From: Branchiostoma floridae
Taxonomy: Eukaryota > Chordata > Leptocardii > Amphioxiformes > Branchiostomatidae
Direction of reading: 5' to 3'
NCBI RefSeq assembly: GCF_000003815.2
Contig: NC_049987.1
Span: 1,872,428 to 1,936,427 of the forward strand
Length of the DNA: 64,000 nucleotides
Below are positions 57,797 through 64,000 of the stretch, piece after piece. The position numbers and the translations under genes are program-made. The notes under the pieces are model-generated. The model did no database searches. It was not told the DNA's origin and saw nothing but the letters and a program-made list of their open reading frames with translations. Every line of letters starts with the position of its first letter. Position 1 is the first letter of the stretch.

Positions 57797-58767
57797 TTTC
57801 CCTAAGCACTGCGTTGAAGGCTCTAGACTTATTTGAGCTGCAGATTTCTATGTATATGTCTTCCGTGAAGTGATCTTTGAGATACGGTTTGCGTTGGCGT
57901 TAAAAGAGGTATGAATAGCTTTTGAAGTTAAGGGGACTATAACCTATTCCAGGAAATCTTAGCAGCTTAAATGTCTCATTATGTAACATGATGTAAACAT
58001 GCTATTTAGTTTGGACTCGCCTTGATAGCCTGTCTTATTTTTCTTGTCTGGGCTGACGCTGGTTTTCCAGCCGATATTTGTCACTTCAAGCAACAGATTA
58101 CCAGTTGCTGCTCAAATTATTCCCCTCAAAAAAAGAACAAGTTATCTCAGAATTGAGTTTATATTAAACTATATTATTAAACGCGGAAAACCGAATCAAG
58201 TCTGTGAGCAAATACAGCACATTTCATACCCCATGGAAAAATTGACTGTATCAAAAGTGAAGGTAAAAAAAGTCAACCCCCGTGCGAGAATGGACTATTC
58301 ATGAGGCACTTCCACTTAAAATGGACCAGTTCAAAAACACCTTTATGATCCACTAATAATGACTTAACATATAATCACCCCATGGGTCCAAAAGTAAATT
58401 TTAGAAAAAATCAACATGCGAGAATGGACCGTTTCAGTGGTCCCCACGTGTGAAATAGTAGAGTCTTAAAACACCTCCGCTCCAAAATTTATTTTTAAAA
58501 ACTACTTTTGCATAAAATCACCCTAGTCTGAAAATGAATTTGATAAAATCTGCCCTACAAGAATTGTCTTCTCCAGCGCACCCAGTGTAAGTATAAATAG
58601 TATCAAGCAGGGGGCTTTTGTATAATCTATCCAGCATAAAATTGAAATTAAAAAGGTGTCTATGTGCCCTTTAATGGACTCTTTCAGATTACACAGTGGT
58701 ATTTATGGAAAGGATTTAAATGCGCCATCGTGGAGGATAGGAAAAACAAATTTATAACCTATTCTAG

Positions 58768-58946
58768 GAACAACGAATCAAGATTCCTCGGAAGATTCCA
58801 AAAAGAAATCGGACATTCCTCGCACCGATGGACTGGAGAAAATATCAATGAGCAACCGCCGTGCAGTGGTACCGAAGGGCATGGACAACCCTGCATACGG
58901 GAGCGGCACTCAAGGAGGAGGAAGACAAGGCTCCTTTGTTTATTGA
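58768..58946 (+). CDS. Candidate terminal coding exon of an unidentified gene
   Basis: Acceptor CCTATTCTAG. The phase-1 frame reads TTNQDSSEDSKKKSDIPRTD, GLEKISMSNRRAVVPKGMDN and PAYGSGTQGGGRQGSFVY, then TGA. It is hydrophilic and Ser/Lys-rich with a GMDNPAY motif and an aromatic end, typical of a cytoplasmic C-terminal tail of a membrane protein. No upstream exon was recognised in the window, so the host gene and even reality are unproven. Confidence 0.35.
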
Positions 58947-59339
58947 AATTTTCCATAGTGACATTATACTATCAGTGATTATTTTTGCGATTAATATTAC
59001 CAAATCCTGATTTTCATCATCGGTATCTTGCTTAAGTAGATCTTGTATCAAATTTTGGTTCAGTAAATAAATATCTAAAATCATTGTAAATTATTCTCAG
59101 TTACTGCCTTAATTGATATGTGTATTTACTTTTTTTGCATATTTCATTTATTAATCTCTGTTAGGATCCGTGATATTTCTTTATTTCTCATTGTAATTAG
59201 ATTTGATATTGCAAAACAACTGAAACTTCATACAAGTACAAGATAAAAATGGCAGTAACAGGTCGACATAACAACGTTGGTTGTATAAATGTTGGTCAAA
59301 GTGTAGTGTTGTTTGTATAATCATAGTGCCAATAATCAA

Positions 59340-59640
59340 AGTCCTGAATCCATGCAAATGATTGCACTTGTAAAAGTGAAACTAGCCAGGTAGCCATGAC
59401 TGTAGTTATTGAAGTGAAACTAAAAATTTAGTTAGATAGTTGTAAATGTGGCCCCAATGTGGTGGCAAGTGATACCAATCTACCATGGCATAAGATAGCA
59501 CTAAACTGGCCAAGGAGTGTAGTCAGCCAAAAGGTGTCCATTTGACATGTAGGTAGCTAAACACCTTACTAGGCCGGCTTCACTCCATTGGTAGCTTTTG
59601 ATACTATCTTATGCTACCGTAGGATCTGCTTGGAGATTAA
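59340..59640. repeat. Diverged copy of the 6802-7306 element interior
   Basis: TAGCCAGGTAGCCATGACTG..TAGTTGTAAATGTGGCCCCA..GTGATACCAATCTACC parallels GAGGTAGCCTTGACTG..TAGTTGTAAAAGTGTCACC..GTGATACCAGTCTACC at about 6980-7100. A short inverted repeat (GCATAAGATAG) is also present. Confidence 0.45.
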
Positions 59641-60119
59641 TTTTACTTCCCGGCCGAGGTCAAGTAACCATTTTTCACCTGGGTGCGGTGAGGTAAGTCG
59701 TGTCACTTGTATCTGGTAAAAACAAAATAAGTGGAGCTCTCAAAATTAAAATATAGCATATACTAAACATTTATACTTTTCATCTTTCTATAAAATGATT
59801 TTTCTGACTAAAAAGTTTGCTATGTCAGACCAACTATGAAACGTGACGTAATCAGTCTGTATCGCAGCCTTTTGAAAATCTCTATATAGATGCTTGTATG
59901 CAAATTTTGTATAAACGATGTTCATACATTGTCGTAAGCGATAACGCAGATTTTCAAACTATATCATCACATTGATAGTTTTAATAAGAAAGTATCAGAA
60001 GTATGCTATCATTAATGGAAAAATTGAACACCTGGCAAAACATCATTGCCAAAGATACATGCATGCTACATATCATTGAAATCCTTCGTTCCTATGTTCC
60101 GTTATGCTCCTTAGAAGTT

Positions 60120-60440
60120 TTTTTTTTTTAAATTGCTCCTGCAGTTTCAGAGCAAGCCGCTAGGGACCCCCATCTCTTCTTCCTTACATCACAACCTATC
60201 TGCCATCGAAAAGTCAAGGCCATAGCATGTCCATGTCAAAAAAGTTCTGCTGCAGTACTAAGGTCATACACCAGAGGGCCCAAAATCAACCCTGACCTTC
60301 ATCTTCCAAATTCCTATTCACATACCTAATATAATTTTGATCAATGGAGTGGTTACTGAGTTATGCTGAACACAAGTATCCGGACAACCAAACAGACAGA
60401 CACAGACAGACAGACACATCAAAACTATACCTCCATTTTT
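60120..60440. repeat. Copy of the dispersed CCGCTAGGGAC repeat family
   Basis: AGCAAGCCGCTAGGGACCCC, GAGGGCCCAAAATCAACC, CACATACCTAATATAATTTT, GAGTTATGCTGAACAC and a CAGACAGACA run occur in the family order, ending near AACTATACCTCC. Confidence 0.6.
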
Positions 60441-61013
60441 CATGGTGTTAAAAACAATCACCTTGACTTGCTTATCCTTGTTGCGCTATCCCGTATGTAG
60501 GTTTTTCCATGCCCTTCTTCACAACTGCAAGCCGGGTGTCCCGCAATTGTCCCTCTGGTCCATCGGTACCAGGAATGTTCGTTTCTTTATTGCAAGCGGA
60601 GATATCTTGATAAGTTTTTCCTGGAACCAATTATAAGTTATAAGAATTTTTATTTGGCTAATTGCAAGTACGTGATAGAAACAAAATAGGGAATATTCAT
60701 GTAACAATGAACTATGATAAATATAACTGTAATACAAAGAGACTTTTTTTTACAAAGAGACTACTCGAATACTATGTCTAGATAGGTTAGGTTTGACTTC
60801 TTTTTTGGGACGAAGAGGAAGACAAAGAGCCCCGCTTTTTCTTTAATTTGTCGGTTTTGTTATTTATGAGGATAGTGGCTTTCTGTTCGTCCGTAAGTGT
60901 GGGAAAGATGGGGAATATGGTTGTGATTTCTTTATGTGGTTCTTTCGGTATGGTTAAATGAACAGTTGGAAATGTGTTTCGTCTCCCACTGCTTTAGATG
61001 CACAGTATTTAAG

Positions 61014-61499
61014 ACAGTCAAACCTGTCTATAGCGGCCACTCAAGGGACTGGAGAAATATGGCCACTCTAGACAGGTGGCCACTATTAAGAAAATGTTGA
61101 TCAATTGACCATGAGCAAGCTACACATGATTTCAGTTCCACTAATCTTTCTCACCAAGTAACATTGTCTCGATCGGTAAATTCACCGACAAAAACTTGCA
61201 CTTTAATGCTCAATGCATGCATACCTTCTGCTACCGCCAAAATGACCCTGTCAGGAACTCTAAATCCTCGCAAACTACAATTTTAAACTCATTGCAAGGT
61301 GACATAAGGCTGCAGTATGGTTGCAATAGGCAGTGTTTCTGTATCAACGGGACCGGAAATCGTGTGGCCGTGGCCGCGTTGGACAGGTGGCCGCTAAGCC
61401 TATTTCTTAATTATTATGAATCCAAAGGACCGACAAAAAGTGGCCACTATGGCCAGGTGGCTGCTATGCAAAGGTGGTCGCTAATACAGGTTTGACTGT
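61014..61499. mobile_element. Non-autonomous DNA transposon, ACAGTCAAACCTG ends
   Basis: The left end ACAGTCAAACCTGTCTATAG pairs with the right end (reverse complement ACAGTCAAACCTGTATTAGC), each followed by CGGCCAC or CGACCAC. Internal homology to 2611-3148 in opposite orientation. About 486 bases, no transposase. Confidence 0.75.
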
Positions 61500-61571
61500 A
61501 TTATACATTTCTTTCTTTTTTATTCTTCTCGCGTAAATCCTCTCCCTTGAAAGTAAAAATATTTAACATAA

Positions 61572-62453
61572 AACTAGAAAGACCGACATTTGTTTGAGAG
61601 TAAATACAGCATATTTCAGCCATACCGCTTCCCACGCAACAGTGGACTGTTTCAAATCACCCCTGCGCAAAATGGAACATTTTAACAGTAACCTATTCCC
61701 AAAGTGAACTAATTTTGTGAATTGATTCCAGGCCAAAACAGAGCTTGCCCTATATGCCCCGGATCCATATGGAAGAATATACTCTTCCACTGGAGCTCCT
61801 ATGCATAACTGATTGGTTATTGGAATCGCGCCAGCTCCTATTTTTCCAAAAGTGAAAAAAATCACTACACCTTCCATTCAGAAAAATATCATCATGACAT
61901 TACATGAAGCCATCATTCAACAATTTCCAGTACGATAACTAGGTTTAAGTACCGCTATAAGCTTCTTGTGATGTGGGTACATTTATTATTGCAGTGAATT
62001 TTTTTTCTTTCAAGTAGGGCATACGTTTTAATAATCATCAAGCAGGTGCAGGTACTGTGTAGTAGGAGTGTTTTTTCTTCAAGCTGAAAACTTAAATCTT
62101 CTTCTTGTTTTGTGTAAGCCATTACCTAAACGGAGACGTCTCAAATTTTTAAAAGAATTTTACCCCCTGTCACTTTATTTTTTTCTGAAAAATCCCTGGA
62201 CCAACAACTTAACTTGATGTGGCTTCTGTATACCATATATGAGAGTGTTTTATTGGGTTGAAACTCTGGCAGTTTAAAGTTACAATTTGAATGTTCAAAG
62301 TTTATGTCAATATCAGTTCACTTTGGGAATAGGTTACTGTTAAAATGTTCCATTTTGCGCAGGGGTGATTTGGAACAGTCCAATGTTGCGTGGGAAGCGG
62401 TATGGCTGAAATATGCTGTATTTGCTCTCAAGCAAATGTCGGCCTTTCTAGTT
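61572..62453. mobile_element. DNA transposon remnant with about 150-bp terminal inverted repeats
   Basis: 61572-61720 (AACTAGAAAGACCGACATTT...) is the near-exact reverse complement of 62315-62453 (..AAATGTCGGCCTTTCTAGTT). The interior has only short frames; the similar protein frames in opposite directions are just the two ends. Confidence 0.75.
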
Positions 62454-63110
62454 CCTTGTACCTTTTCAGATCAGCGGCGCCCAAACACGACAAATAGCTT
62501 GGCTATGGTAGCGTTCCCCCACCACTTAATTGACGCCTGATCGGACAAACTTTTGTCTCATGGCGACCAAATGTCACTCCTAACTCTCGCACACTATATT
62601 CGCACAGAATACCGAACGACAAAGCCTTGGTGCAAGGGGGACCATTGTTCTCGCGAGTTTACGTTCGGAAGTTTCTGTTAAGTAAATGTAGAACTTGTTG
62701 TAATGGGAGGAATTTCGCCAGATATTGTCTGTTATTTTGTTGATTTGAGGTGTGACTCACACCTAGGTACCTGGGCCAGTGCCAGACTCTGATGCACACC
62801 TGGTGTCATTATCCACCTTTTAGTTGACCTTTCAGGTTCAATTAAAATGACACGACAGAACCAGTTTAGTGACTTTTGGGGTGGCATATCTTTTAACAGC
62901 GTTCTTTACCGGACCGTACCGTGAGTTTTGTAAAGGTATGCTCACACTTTGGTATTCATTTCAGAGTTTTACGAATGTCTCCCTCCATAATGTTCAATGA
63001 CGCATTGACGATAACATACAGAGATATTGTGAAGTCTATTACTGCAAAGATACAGGCGAATAACATTGCATAAGTAAGGTTTATGCGAACCGCGCATGTC
63101 ATATTCTATC
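62454..63110. other. Non-coding stretch, presumed 5' flank of the 63111 exon
   Basis: No repeat or exon recognised. Confidence 0.35.
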
Positions 63111-63169
63111 ATGGTGGCGATCGCGAGTTACTCTTTTATTCTCCTCTTTCTGTCACGAGCGTATGCAGT
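63111..63169 (+). CDS. Candidate first coding exon: signal peptide of a secreted or membrane protein
   Basis: The ATG at 63111 gives MVAIASYSFILLFLSRAYA, a textbook signal peptide with an A-Y-A cleavage motif, then a GTAAGT donor after two bases of the next codon (phase 2). The remaining exons would lie to the right, most beyond the window end; none was recognised in 63170-64000. Confidence 0.45.
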
Positions 63170-64000
63170 GTAAGTGGTAATCTTTAGGAATGAGATTATG
63201 TTACTGAGATAGATCAACCGTCAGAAAATGGAAACGTTTTATCGGTGGGACTGCAGCTAGCAAAGCCCTTTTCGCTAAATCTGATCTGTAAATGACTTGT
63301 CCAGACTTAGGCCTTTTACGTACGTCCCCTATGTGTCCGATGCGTCATACAGCATGGGAGACCGATTCTTAAAGCCTTAACAAATTGTACGCAGAAAATA
63401 TAAACCAATAGAACCCCACATGACAACAGCCCTTTGAGCAGTTTGTAGACAGCGTCTGTGGCGCGTAAATGAAATGAACTCTGAAGAAACAACGAGATCA
63501 GCAAGACAGATATATGGGGCACAGTTCAGGGGGCGTTCCCCGTGGTTGCACACCAGACACGTATTTTTGTAAAGATAAGAAAATGGCACAAAGCACACCT
63601 TTCTTGTCGTTAGTTTATTTTGTACTCAAACTATATTGAGAAGGGCAAGAAAAACAATTGGAAATGCAAAAACGTCATAATCAAATGTTCAATTTTGTTG
63701 TTTAATTTTAGCAAGATAATTAAAAGATAATTCAGGTATAACTTAGAGACCCTTACGGTTGGTTACCTTAAGCCTGAAACGGCTTCACTGTTCAGAAACT
63801 ACAGAAAGGTCATTATTTTTGTACACAATATGTTCCAATTAATTCCCACTATTGTGATAGAAAACAGTTATAAGGTTAGAATATGTCCCTACAAGTTGTT
63901 TAACGTCACCCACTTCTATTGACATTTCGCGTGCACAACGATATGACAAAAGCCTTTTGTTTTGGGAATTTGAGGTTGTGACTTAAACTACGGGCACAAC
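63170..64000. other. Right edge, no exon recognised
   Basis: AT-rich sequence, probably the first intron of the gene starting at 63111 if that exon is real. Confidence 0.35.

Noticed and set aside
57690-57800. CRISPR-like direct repeats
   Set aside because: Simple tetranucleotide run without spacers; other tandem arrays in the window also lack spacer structure, and the genome is eukaryotic.
57621-57809. Ser/His/Thr/Leu repeat frame
   Set aside because: Translation of the GTGA tetranucleotide microsatellite.
61563-62540. Two similar 78-104-residue frames on opposite strands
   Set aside because: They are the two inverted ends of one transposon-like element, not paralogous genes.

Overview
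The window looks like genomic DNA from an invertebrate deuterostome, most likely a lancelet (amphioxus, Branchiostoma-like). This is inferred from AT-rich, intron-rich genes with GT/AG splice sites, a nidogen/AMOP/VWD/EGF membrane protein, an LRR receptor with a long phospho-motif tail, and dense non-LTR retrotransposon fragments, tRNA-derived SINEs and short inverted-repeat elements. There are five N gaps (1315-1796, 40593-40692, 44163-44264, 45106-45205, 50209-50308), so this is draft sequence. No bacterial features, CRISPR arrays, rRNA or functional tRNA genes were seen.

Layout. 1-4.1 kb: repeats, a LINE fragment and no gene. 4.1-8.8 kb (+): a seven-exon gene for a secreted, probably GPI-anchored PEBP-family protein; one intron holds a 1.07-kb 33-bp minisatellite and another a MITE. 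9.3-11.2 kb (-): an NHL beta-propeller gene, tail to tail with the PEBP gene, with two inverted-repeat elements in or against it. 14.9-39.5 kb (-): the main gene, 23 phase-compatible exons encoding EGF-NIDO-AMOP-VWD-EGF(x6)-TM-short tail, a MUC4/mesh-like surface protein whose 5' end was not found (a candidate micro-exon lies at 45.46 kb). Its 9-kb intron (18.95-28.05 kb) holds a LINE, a tandem array and weak plus-strand exon candidates. 40-48 kb: a repeat-rich block with tandem arrays carrying octamer motifs, a MITE with perfect 48-bp ends, two foldback-like elements whose ends are made of short reiterated motifs, and a decayed 84-bp tandem array.

49.6-52.7 kb (+): an LRR transmembrane receptor, essentially one exon, with a gap and an apparent 1-nt frame break in the ectodomain. 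Its cytoplasmic tail ends in eight 28-residue (84-bp) repeats, most with a basophilic RRxS site and each with a conserved Tyr. The array at 47.2-47.9 kb is a broken paralogue of this tail, and the sequence downstream of each array is also related, so the locus looks like a tandem gene duplication in which one copy lost its ectodomain. 53-64 kb is mostly non-coding, with a possible TLR juxtamembrane remnant (56.1 kb), an orphan terminal exon (58.8 kb), two inverted-repeat elements and a signal-peptide first exon (63.1 kb) of a gene that would continue past the window.

Functionally, the well-supported proteins are mostly secreted or cell-surface molecules (PEBP, MUC4-like adhesion/mucin protein, LRR receptor). 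Nothing in the sequence shows that they act in one pathway. All exon models were read by eye from splice consensus, phase and domain motifs.
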